DNA from: Apostichopus japonicus
Lineage: Eukaryota; Echinodermata; Holothuroidea; Aspidochirotida; Stichopodidae
Assembly (NCBI RefSeq): GCF_037975245.1
Contig: NC_092569.1
Span: forward strand, 29,660,168-29,724,167
Direction: 5' to 3'
Length of the DNA: 64,000 nucleotides
The notes under the pieces were generated by a model. That model ran no database searches and had not been told where the DNA came from. It saw only the letters and a program-made list of their open reading frames with translations. A program made the position numbers and the translations under genes. Positions 41,273-51,438 of this stretch are shown here, in pieces; the first letter of the stretch is position 1, and every line of letters starts with the position of its first letter.

Positions 41273-42000
41273 GTCACAGGATCGAAAATACGCGGCTAGG
41301 CCTACTCTAGTGTCTCAAACAAATAAAAATAAAACATCTGCAAATATACTTACGAAGATAGCTTGGCTTCTGTTAGACTAGTCTCCTCTATACTAGGCAT
41401 ATACTATACAGTAGCTAGGTGTATTTGAGTACTAAGCCTATACATTCCCTCACTGCTACTTTGAACCGTTACTCGAATAGCCCGATTCGTGCATTTTCTC
41501 AACTATTTATTTTGTCTGTTAGCTGCAGATTGGTGTGCTAAAATATCGCAATTGAAAAATCATCTATCTTCCACTCGCAATCGGTGTTAAGTGATTTTTT
41601 TTTTTTTTGCAAAACAATCCTAGCAGCAAGTACTAAGAAAATTGTCCCACAAATCCTTAACTTGTTGTATATTTTGCGATTTATGACTGAAGGCATATAG
41701 AAAATGCATTAAGAAATATTTTAGGAGATGTTTGGCCACCTTATGTGTAATTTTACCTTACCGTTGTACGTATAAGCAGTACATGAAACTTTATACACAT
41801 GTACGCTCGGAGTGCCAATCAAGTAGCGACACGTTCAATCCAATGTCAGTTTTTTCGCTGGTTTCCTGAAACTATCTACGGATGCCCAAATGGTAATTGC
41901 AAGCACCCTCTCCTATCCACACAAAACAATGGGATTGGATTATCCTATTTAATGTTGTACTCCATCACACGGATCCAATTTTCCCTTGTTGAGATATCGT
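41273..42000. other. Intergenic sequence, possible downstream part of gene C
   Basis: On the minus strand a consensus donor (CTTC then GTAAGT) lies at about 41,352, but the sequence upstream of it is not open. No further coding exon of gene C was identified. Confidence 0.3.
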
Positions 42001-42179
42001 GTTTACAAGACTTAAACAATTTGTCCCCTGCTAACACCAACTAACCTTTGACCTCCACCACAAACAATAATCGAAGGACCTGCTAAATAGTATTAATATT
42101 AATTAAACTTAATGTTTTTATGGTACCAATGTGAGGCATATGACATGTAACCACGTAATTTTCATCATTTAATTCATAC

Positions 42180-42224
42180 CTGGTATTAACTCAGTTGATG
42201 ATGCTGAGACTTCTTGACTCATAT
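42180..42224 (-). CDS. Gene C exon 4 (45 nt, repeat unit 2)
   Basis: Acceptor TTTTTTTCAG, donor GTATGA. Encodes DMSQEVSASSTELIP, differing from exon 3 at three of 15 residues. Confidence 0.65.
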
Positions 42225-43792
42225 CTGAAAAAAATGATAAAACCACAGTTACATAGACACCTCACTTATTGATTACAAGTTTTATTATATATTACGTTTT
42301 ATCTTTGCAGTTCAGTGTGTTGCAAAATCTTCCACGTGAGATATCGTGTTTACGAGGTTTGCACATGATTTCATTTGTTGTACACAGGATGAACAACCTA
42401 TATACGTTGTATATCAGCAGAAATAATCTAAGAACCTGCTAACTAGTATTAATATTAATTCAACTTAAAGTTTTTATTGTACCAATTTAAGGCATATGAC
42501 ATGTATCCACGTAATGTTATTCATTTTATTAATACCTGTTATTAACTCAGTTGATGATGCTGAGACTTCTTTTCTCATATCTGAAAAAATGATAAGTCCA
42601 CAGTTACATAGACACCGCACTTATTGATTACACTTTTTATTATATATTATCGATTAGCTTTGCAGTACATTGTGTTGCAACATCTTTCCTCGTTTACACG
42701 TCATATCAGCTTTATTATAAGTATAATAATGTTAATCATTAAAATAAGTACCTGCGTAGCTTAGAGAACATCAGCTTAAACAGCGAGAACATCTCAGAGT
42801 TGAAACAACCATGATTTATCATGAGATATGCTAAAAAATAGTGTATCAATTATGGTTGATTTATTATATGCTATCTGCGTTTGAGCCCAATTTAGCTTTA
42901 GAACGCCATGAGTGATGGTGGTATATGCAAGATATGTGTAGACTACACCACAGATTGTTACCTACCTTCTCTCCACGTGTTTGGAAATTCAGCTTCAAAG
43001 TCACATAAACCTGAAAACAAAATAGAAAGAAAAATCCCTATATTATTTTTTCTTGTATAAACATGTCGGATATCAATACATTAAACATAAAGTGTGACAA
43101 AATCGGTTGGAATGAAGAATTGCATAAAAACCGTTCTTTAAATTTAAGTAAGTAGTTTTAATTTATAGATTTTATGCGACATTAATTACAAAAGATCAGT
43201 CGAAAAAATTTATAGAAGCATACAATGATTTAAGAATAGTATGAAAAGGTCTTGACGCTGATAAAATAATGTACAAAAGTCTTTAAAAGATATTTTTAAA
43301 CACATGGAAGATAAAGACCAACATACTTATAAATGCCGTGTTTTGGTGTTGTTTTGTTTTAGTACTTGAAATGTCTTCGCTACTTGCCTAATCTTCTTTC
43401 AATTGCCTTACTGTATAAATTTGATTCGAATAAGCCTTTAGTATGAAATCTATTATAAACCATATTTTGTAAAACCTGTTTATACTCCCTAAATGTTTAG
43501 CTCTAAGTTATAGAAAAAGTAACCTTTGCGACTATTATTCATCATGCTGTTCTCTGATATGCACAGATACAATATTTTCACTTAAGTACCGAACAAAACC
43601 ACTCATTACGTACACATTGGATAACGAATATGCTTCTTTCGAATTACTTGTGCAGCTATTGGTAAGAAAAGAAAAACAAAACTTGAAGGCGATTTAAATA
43701 TTACTGTCAAGTGACTTACTAGTCAACGATGAGATCTCGACTGGAAAACTCAACACGAGGATGAAATACACGAACAGTTGTCTTGTATCCAT
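42180..43792 (-). CDS. Gene C, 5' part: signal peptide and repeated 45-nt stalk exons
   Basis: Four minus-strand exons with consistent phases: 43720-43792 (signal peptide, 24 codons plus one base), 42966-43010, 42536-42580 and 42180-42224 (each exactly 45 nt, phase 1 to phase 1). The reading is MDTRQLFVYFILVLSFPVEI, SSLTS, LCDFEAEFPNTWRE, DMRKEVSASSTELIT, DMSQEVSASSTELIP. Exons 3 and 4 encode near-identical 15-residue Ser/Thr-rich units and lie within a duplicated ~358-bp intronic cassette. All splice sites are GT-AG, three donors being GTAAGT, GTAGGT or GTATxA. The remainder of the gene was not found, so the product is unknown. A secreted or surface protein with an extensible stalk is inferred. 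Confidence 0.65.
42536..42580 (-). CDS. Gene C exon 3 (45 nt, repeat unit 1)
   Basis: Acceptor TTTTTTCAG, donor GTATTA. Encodes DMRKEVSASSTELIT. Confidence 0.65.
42966..43010 (-). CDS. Gene C exon 2 (45 nt)
   Basis: Acceptor GTTTTCAG, donor GTAGGT. Encodes LCDFEAEFPNTWRE after the split serine codon. Confidence 0.62.
43720..43792 (-). CDS. Gene C exon 1: signal peptide
   Basis: ATG at 43,790-43,792. The peptide MDTRQLFVYFILVLSFPVEI has a classic hydrophobic core. Donor GTAAGT, phase 1. The AT-tract 43,906-43,963 lies about 115 bases upstream and could supply TATA elements. Confidence 0.7.
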
Positions 43793-43905
43793 ACTTGACA
43801 TCAATCAGCATACACTCAAAATGACGTATGAAAGAACTGACAAGAAGCAACAACAACTTCAGCAGTCTACAGCCAAAGACTTAACTTAAAGACTTAACCA
43901 AAGAC

Positions 43906-43918
43906 ATATCTATATATA

Positions 43919-43963
<45 letters not shown>
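43906..43963. repeat. TA microsatellite upstream of gene C
   Basis: A 58-bp run, mostly TA, about 115 bases 5' of gene C's ATG on the minus strand. Confidence 0.9.
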
Positions 43964-43964
<1 letters not shown>

Positions 43965-44229
43965 AATTGAACTTTCCTTGATTCTCTTGAGAATAAAGTA
44001 TATGCAAAGTAATTGTAGCGACTCCCTTATGTTTTGCTGTCTGAAGCAAGTTCAAAAGGCCAACATTTTGTTTTTCTAATTGAAGCCATAGTAACCCTAC
44101 CGCCTCCTTCTTTTAGCCAATATGCGCATATCCAGATGATATTTTATTGATCTTGATGAGTTCATGATCCGTGAATTTACTGACAGTGATATTTATATCG
44201 GCCTATTTTATTGACTTGCGGAATGGTCG

Positions 44230-44790
44230 ATGTATGAATGGTATTGGGTGAACACTGAATATTTTCCAATCACGACGTTTTCACCCGACTATGAATATAT
44301 CTCTCCAAGTAACATTAAATATATCAGCATTAAACTTGCCAAACTACTCAGTTCCTATTTTAATCTTTGTCTGAGTCAAGGTGTAGTCCCTTCCAAGGCT
44401 AGATTTGTAAGAGTAATTTTTTGTGCACAAGTACGGTGATTTTCATTATATTTCAAACAGGCAGATTTCCATTTAACGTGGTTAATTTTGTGAAGACATA
44501 GTATTTACATAAATTACCTTTCAGTAATTACCTTATCAGTACGTAGTAACCAATAACCACGCCTCCAACCTAAATCATGTAGGGAGCCTCTGGGATAAAT
44601 CATGATGATAAAGACCTTCATCGTGCAAGTGACAAGATCTCAATGATACTGACACATTTTCAAGTACTGCTACTCTTGAAAAAGGCTAACAAGCTTTCCA
44701 TAAATGTCCAAAAGACCTGTTCTGTGATGTTTCTACTCGGAATAAGTCCATCCTATCTAGTTGCAAGGGACTTAATATCGTCAAAAATCA
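44230..44790 (+). mobile_element. Decayed LINE reverse-transcriptase fragments
   Basis: Two pieces of RT in different frames: KYISIKLAKLLSSYFNLCLS followed by QGVVPSKARFVRVI (44,310-44,425), matching the N-terminal RT block 'LFNLSLSxGxxPxxWKxAxVIP', and later DKDLHRASDKISMILTHFQ and KKANKLSINVQKTCSVMF (44,605-44,735), matching the block after the catalytic YADD. The section between, with the active site, is missing. CR1/Jockey-like, dead. Confidence 0.7.
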
Positions 44791-45619
44791 TATACAATTT
44801 TGCCATGATATTTTATTTTATTTGTGTTGACTTTTTTTAGGGGGGGGGGTACTCGACAGTTCTTCAAGCTAACTACAGAGTGATAAGAATTGATTAGCTT
44901 CACGGTGATTTCTCACTCTTTCAATAAAAAACAAATGAAATCAGAATCTCCTTGCTATATTCACTGGTAATAATTTCAAAATCAAACTGTTTCTTTTCAA
45001 TTAGTATCCGGCGTGCACAACCGCAACACTAGATTCAATGATCTCTCAGCATTCCTGTAAATCGTTTGAATTCCACTCAACAATGTAGGCCTTCTGTTTC
45101 AAGATCTGGCCTAGGATCCTGAACTCTTTGAAATTACAATCTCTCTATAATTTACATATCGATACTAACTTTAACTTGCCGTTACAAAGTTCTTTTGTTT
45201 AGGATTATCATATCTATTGTCGATATTATGTTTCAACATATATGTCTCTTTGTAATGCTCAATTGCTTGATTGGTGGAAATTAAATAAAATTGAATACAT
45301 CAATTCATTTTCAGTATTCTAACGACAGTTATTCGTATCGTGACATTACTATTGGTATTCATACTCCCTCCCCCTTCGACCTCCCCGTGAACTTGTACTC
45401 ATACTCATGCATTCGAAGATATTGTATAGACACCAGTAAAGAATTGCGGTATTGTATTCACTCACAGAGCATTGTACTGCAGTACCCATGACAATGGGAA
45501 TCAAGCTTGAACTTGTACTCATGATGTTGTACTCGTTTTTCATTTCGGATCGGTACGTAGGATGATCTATTTTGCTTCAATATTTGATAAAACGCTTATT
45601 CTTTGATTTCTCAATTCAG

Positions 45620-45844
45620 GCACAAATGAACAGTAAATTGGCAAACAATAACACAATCTTACCTTCGGACTATCAAAAAGAGCATAAAGATGTCAAAACG
45701 CGTATAGCCATTGATAACTTGCAGATGGACAATAATACAAATTATGTAGAGACGTGCGCTGAGGCTGTATATATTCCTCAAATTTTTTCTTTCTTCTCGG
45801 CTTTCATTTCCTTTATTGAATTTTATCGATCCATCATTTTATAA
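45620..45844 (+). CDS. Possible terminal exon encoding a tyrosine-rich tail
   Basis: A good acceptor (TTCTTTGATTTCTCAATTCAG) precedes 74 codons in phase 0 (AQMNSKLANNNTILPSDYQK, RIAIDNLQMDNNTNYVETC, AEAVYIPQ) ending at a stop. Spaced tyrosines resemble a receptor cytoplasmic tail. No upstream exons were identified and the last 25 residues are hydrophobic, which is unlike a tail. Weak candidate. Confidence 0.22.
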   Translation, partial: AQMNSKLANNNTILPSDYQKEHKDVKTRIAIDNLQMDNNTNYVETCAEAVYIPQIFSFFSAFISFIEFYRSIIL

Positions 45845-46039
45845 AAAATATGAAAGTATGCACTTGCCTTTTAGGTTCATGGTATTATTCATTTTCTTTT
45901 TTACTTATTTTATTTCACTAATATTGATCTATTTATATTCAGTATAAGATACATGTAATATTAAATGTAAAATATTGCTAGGAGTAGCATTTTTCAGTTA
46001 GCCGCTGTGTACGCTTGGCATACCAAAATGCATTTCATT

Positions 46040-47963
46040 CAGTGGCGGAGATTTCTTGTCAGAAGTGGGGGGGTTGCAGGCCATTGATGAAATAAAAAGT
46101 CATAACTGCTGGCTCACTATCTAAGTGGAGCGCCACCATAAGTTGGCGCGAAGTGCACAAGAAATTTTTGGCAAATATTGCCTCCCAGATTGCAGTAAAT
46201 GGCATTGCCCAAGCCTTGAAAAGCTGCATTTAACCAGGGGCGTATGCAGGATTTTCTAACCCGGGGGCGCGTATTACTATCTAAGCGGAGCGCCACCATT
46301 GGTTGGCGCGCAGCGTACAAGCAAATTTCTGGTTTTGGTACCCCCAGATCACCGGAAATGGCACTTCTCGGGCTTGAAACTGACCAACCATATGTACACT
46401 TTTGCCTGAGAACCAAGTTTTTTCCAAATACTTTTTCTCTCATCTATAACCTTTTTGAAGATTGTCACCAGTCACACATCATGCTCGACTTCATCACATA
46501 TCCTGTGGATCATTGCTTTTGTAGGTGATTCTTCATCGCGGCCCACAATATCCGTCAGCCCCACTGTTCAGAATTTGAAAACTCACAATTCTCGTGAATA
46601 AATTCACTTCAAAACATACCCATAATGTTGCACAAAATATCATCTATGGACAACCGATATAGAAAAACCTCCTTCAAACCCTAACAGACGGGTCAAAATT
46701 ACACGAGTATGATGAAGTATGATGAAGAATGTTGGTTAGGGAATTTTCGAAAATTCAGACGGCTACTAAAAAATTTCGTTGAAGGAAATAAAAATATACC
46801 AGATATTTCCGAAACCGAACACTACACACATCGACAGTTTTTGAGCATGGGCGCAGATCAGTCTTGGATAATGGTGGGGACGCGTGTCTGTTCTATGACA
46901 CTATCTAAGCGGAGCGCGACCATGGGTTCGCGCGTAGCGTACGATTTTTTTTGGGAAATATACCTCCCAGATCGCCGGAAATAACACTTCCCAGACCTAA
47001 TAATGCTCCCAAACCTCCTTAACTTTTAGATTTCATGGCTTAGAAATTTAGTTTGGGTTAATACTTGGGCGTCTGTAGAAAACTAATCAGGGACAAATAA
47101 TCCAAGTAGATGGGTCTGGGGTCCTCAGAGACAATTATAGACTGCCGCAAATGCGATTTCCGTCCTATATTTAACAACTGGATAAAATACAATAAAATGA
47201 GAACTGCTGCATGTCATTTGCATAATGCTGGATCAAACTGCGCCAAAGTTCAATACAAGGGAACTTGAAATGCAGCTATTGGTCAAGAAAAATTGGTGGG
47301 GACACGGTATATCATGTCACCACTACTGAAAAAGTTGGTGGGGACGCGTCCCGCTGTCCTCACCAGGATCTGCGCCCATGGTTTGGAGGCTGTTTATCGT
47401 GGAACGCCATTTTCATGCTCACTGATATGATGTGATATCTGCTGTTTGCTTTACAAATTCGAATAATTTTGTCACTGTTCCTCTTTCTCTTCCCGTTTTC
47501 TTGCCGTATTTTCTACTCCATCCTTTTCTCCTTTTCTCTCTTTCTTCTTTTTCTTTTCCTTCCTTCACCTCGTTGAAGTTGGCAAGTGTATACAGTTCCA
47601 AAGCTATTCAACAGCAAAACGTTATTTTGTGTATGTCTGTTGTGGGGTGAAGTTAGCGCTATGAGCTACAAGTTCCAATGCGCAAGGTGGGGGAAAGGGG
47701 CTAGAAATAATGTGTGGGTCAATTCTAACTCGGTTTTCTGTCGTTAATTGTTGATGTAGCCTACCAGGTAAAAGGTTGAAATGACTTTAACAGTTTCAAA
47801 TTTAATAATTTGATTTATTATGCCATTTGGAGCACATAACATAGGCTATAACAGAACATTACTGGCAAAAACTAGGGGGGGTTGATTGTGTGGGCCAACC
47901 CCCCCCCTCTTCAAAAAGTGGGGGGGTTAAAACCCCCCCAACCCCCCTGTTTCTCCGCCACTG
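46040..47963. mobile_element. hAT-type DNA transposon, 1.92 kb, non-autonomous, with 8-bp TSD
   Basis: Ends CAGTGGCGGAG... and ...CTCCGCCACTG are an 11-bp perfect terminal inverted repeat, flanked by the perfect duplication ATTTCATT (46,032-46,039 and 47,964-47,971). G-runs next to the left end mirror C-runs next to the right end. No transposase was recognised inside. The interior holds three copies of a ~100-bp repeat (about 46,117, 46,268 and 46,898; anchor 'ctatctaagcggagcgc') and a nested element at 46,846-47,380. Confidence 0.9.
46846..47380. mobile_element. Nested DNA element inside the hAT transposon
   Basis: The left end CATGGGCGCAGATC and right end GATCTGCGCCCATG are a perfect 14-bp inverted repeat. 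The flanks 'tttttgag' and 'gtttggag' match at six of eight positions, a possible decayed target-site duplication. One copy of the 100-bp internal repeat lies inside it, so the nesting history is complex. Confidence 0.6.
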
Positions 47964-48601
47964 ATTTCATTACTGTATAATCAACGGATTCTGGCTCTTA
48001 TTTTCATTCTCCTATGTGAGGTATTGTAGTTTATTCGTCATGTGTGCAGAACAAATTACGACGGGGTAGCCAATACTTGCTAATTGTGTCCCTTCTGCAA
48101 GTGTGCGTGGAAGTGTCGAGCCATTATGATGGTAACATACATTTAAACAAAGAAATGATCTACATATGATTACATAATACCATCAAATCTACACTCCTGT
48201 CCGTACTTGATAAATTGATACAACATAAAATATGTTTATGTCAAATACGGAACACCTGGCTTATGTTTGAATTATTTTATTTTACAAACCTGCAATTGAT
48301 GAGGGTGATCAGATTCAGGGAGAAATGTGCCCAAGTGTTCGTTTGTACAACTCATTGAATTATGGATCAAATTTTACATTGGCCTAACTGGCAAAGGAAC
48401 TAAAATATCTCATCCTAACTAGGGGAGCGATGAGAAAACCACGTAGAACCACGTACAATTTAATGAATACAGCAGTTCTGATTAAAAGATTTCGTCATTT
48501 TATTGAACACTGGGTGCCTTATCATTTTTTCTATACACAGGTTATGTTGCTTCTTTAACGACAGTCAATCAGGGAGGGGATCTTCGACATGTCCATATAG
48601 A

Positions 48602-49178
48602 TGGATGGGTGGATGGATGGATGGACGGACGGACGGACGGACGGACGGACGGACGGACGGACGGACGGACGGACGGACGGACGGACGGACGGACGGACGG
48701 ACGGACGGACGGACGGACGGACGGACGGACGGACGGACGGACGGACGGACGGACGGACGGACGGACGGACGGACGGACGGACGGACGGACGGACGGACGG
48801 ACGGACGGACGGACGGACGGACGGACGGACGGACGGACGGACGGACGGACGGACGGACGGACGGACGGACGGACGGACGGACGGACGGACGGACGAACGG
48901 ACGGACGGACGGACGGACGGACGGATGGACGGATGGACGGATGGACGGATGGACGGATGGACGGATGGACGGATGGACGGATGGACGGATGGACGGATGG
49001 ACGGATGGACGGATGGACGGATGGACGGATGGACGGATGGACGGATGGACGGATGGACGGATGGACGGATGGACGGATGGACGGATGGACGGATGGACGG
49101 ATGGACGGATGGACGGATGGACGGATGGACGGATGGACGGATGGACGGATGGACGGATGGACGGATGGACGGATGGAC

Positions 49179-49212
<34 letters not shown>

Positions 49213-49586
49213 ATGGATGGATGGATGGATGGATGGATGGATGGATGGATGGATGGATGGATGGATGGATGGATGGATGGATGGATGGATGGATGGATGG
49301 ATGGATGGATGGATGGATGGATGGATGGATGGATGGATGGATGGATGGATGGATGGATGGATGGATGGATGGATGGATGGATGGATGGATGGATGGATGG
49401 ATGGATGGATGGATGGATGGATGGATGGATGGATGGATGGATGGATGGATGGATGGATGGATGGATGGATGGATGGATGGATGGATGGATGGATGGATGG
49501 ATGGATGGATGGATGGATGGATGGATGGATGGATGGATGGATGGATGGATGGATGGATGGATGGATGGATGGATGGATGGATGGAT
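48602..49586. repeat. Three-block GGAC / GGATGGAC / GGAT tetranucleotide array, about 985 bp
   Basis: After a short GGAT lead-in the array has a pure GGAC block (48,623-48,922, about 75 units, one GAAC at 48,895), an alternating GGAT-GGAC block (48,923-49,186, about 33 octamers) and a pure GGAT block (49,187-49,586, about 100 units). Because no unit creates a stop, long open frames run through on both strands; they are not genes. Confidence 0.97.
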
Positions 49587-50588
49587 GAGGCATCGTTTTA
49601 CGGTCTAATACAGTAAATGACACACTGCGTATTGTTTCTCTTAGCAAAGCTGATGATTGTTAAAAATTGTTAAAAAGCAGAAATAACTACTTCCGAGCAT
49701 CTCAATTGCAACACGTCCATTATAATGACAGAGTAAGCCTACATTATTAAATATAAGTCATGCTATCACAATTGAAGGAGCAAACCTTAAATGCTACTTT
49801 AGGAATACAACACGATTGATTCAATTTCAAGCTATTTTACGTCAGTGTATTTACGTCAGTTACGTCATCGATCATGTTGATAATCATTTAACTATTATAC
49901 TTTTCTTCATTTAAAATTAACTGATTCTTTCAAATTTAAACAAATGAAGAATATACCGAAATTGAAGGCAATCCATAATTTCTTAAAATTTTGCTGTGAA
50001 GTGTTTTTACAGTCCAAGTTCCATCTCAAACATATTTGGGTCAATTCATGTCATTTGAACAATAATTTTAACAAATTCTAGGAGCCCATCCTACAATCGG
50101 CTGATGTTGTTATCATGTGTTCCCAGATGTCGAGAATGGGACAAACTTTTGGAAGACTGTTGATTGTTATAGAGATACGGCAATACCTAACAACAATTCT
50201 TATCATTTAAACAAATTTGGAGCATAAGTTTTGTCTTTATACCAATGAGAGATAATGTTTGGTTCTAATTTTCAAAATCGACTCAGACATGAATGCAATG
50301 ATACGTTACTCTACTGTTCTTAAGCTGAAAATGACAAGTCTGAACACATGAAATTGTACGAAAAAACCTTTACTACTTCCACAGATCCAATATGAATTTG
50401 CCTAAATTGCACCTTCCTTCAATTAATTATTTAACGAAAACGAGGGATATTACATTAGGCTTAATGTGGAGTTTCCGGCTGTTGAATATCTCTAAGATTC
50501 AATATGATAAGTCTTATACAATGAATCGGTTGTTAATTGTCTAATTACTCCGTGTTAGGATACATAAAAATGAAGATGTTTGATATGT
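49587..50588. other. Intergenic sequence, nothing recognised
   Basis: AT-rich, with no exon or transposon end recognised. Confidence 0.45.
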
Positions 50589-50881
50589 TCAATCACGAAC
50601 AGGTCGAATCTTCATCTCGGTGTATTTGATGTTATGGTCAGGTCCTGGTAGGTCTTTGTTGGTTCCAAAATATAGAGGGTCTTCCTTCACAACATGACGT
50701 AGTGGACTCAACGATACTAGTGAAGTAATTACCATTTGGATGTACATAAATTATTGTGCCACCAAGAGTCTTGTCCTTTAACGCACATTTTCGTATACTC
50801 GAATACTCGATACTTTATTATAATCTCGATCGTAAGTACTAAAGAAATTGTTGCACTGAAATTCCAAGTCATTGTTGTTGT
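50589..50881 (-). pseudogene. Pseudogene of a fibrinogen-domain C-terminal exon
   Basis: After an acceptor-like TTTCTTTACAG the minus strand carries the FReD C-terminal exon in fragments: FFSTYDRDYNKVSS (calcium site), then in another frame CVKGQDSWWHNNLC, then NGNYF, then DHNIKYTEMKIRPV and stop (50,589-50,591). At least two frameshifts separate them. The intact ending and acceptor show it was once a functional last exon. Upstream FReD exons were not found nearby. Confidence 0.85.
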
Positions 50882-51065
50882 CTGTAAAGAAAAAAAAGGA
50901 AAGATTCCCAAGAGTATATCACGTTTAATCTCCACGAACTTTCGTTATCTTAGTTTATATGAAATAAATAGTATCTACCGTTAAAAAACTTTCAATCACA
51001 ACCTTCGTTCATTTTAGAAATATTGGTTAAATATAAATATCATGATTTTGTGTTTTATATCATCC

Positions 51066-51250
51066 AGACCTGACTGTTGTAGCAGCCTTCTATTTGGTCT
51101 TCCTGCTTACCAAAAAATCTAAGTTGCAGCTTATTCAAAATATCGATGCAAGAGTAATTACCCTCACAGATAACAAATCCTACATTAAATATAGTCTCCA
51201 CCAATTTCACTGGCTTTCTGTTTTTGAAAGAATTAAGTAAAAACTTCTCA
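51066..51250 (+). mobile_element. CR1/L2-like LINE fragment
   Basis: Plus-strand reading KSKLQLIQNIDARVITL, LHQFHWLSVFERIK and LLTLTYKF matches the CR1/L2 ORF2 C-terminal motif 'LQ.IQNAAAR.I......HWLPV..RI..K.L.LTYK'. One stop. It passes straight into a TCN microsatellite. Confidence 0.75.
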
Positions 51251-51269
51251 CCCTCACTTACAAATTCAT

Positions 51270-51328
51270 CCTCGTCGTCGTCGTCGTCGCCGCTGTCGCC
51301 GTCGTCAACATCATCGTCGTCGTCGTCG

Positions 51329-51413
<85 letters not shown>

Positions 51414-51438
51414 AATCATCATCATCATCATCATTATT
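51270..51438. repeat. TCG/TCA trinucleotide microsatellite
   Basis: TCG units (with a few GCC/TCG variants) for about 60 bp, then about 105 bp of nearly pure TCA. Poly-Ser and poly-Met frames through it are artefacts. Confidence 0.95.

Larger units (their letters stand above)
42000..42700. repeat. 358-bp tandem duplication containing gene C exons 3 and 4
   Basis: Sequence from about 42,000 to 42,335 is repeated at about 42,347-42,700 (anchors GCATATGACATGTA, TTATTGATTACA, 'tactagtattaatattaattcaac'). The duplicated unit spans one exon plus flanking intron, so each duplication adds one symmetric exon without disturbing the frame. Confidence 0.9.

Noticed and set aside
48503-49647. Long open frames of 335-361 codons on both strands (TDGR / SIHP repeats)
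   Set aside because: They are read-through of the GGAC/GGAT tetranucleotide array; the frames exist only because the repeat lacks stops.
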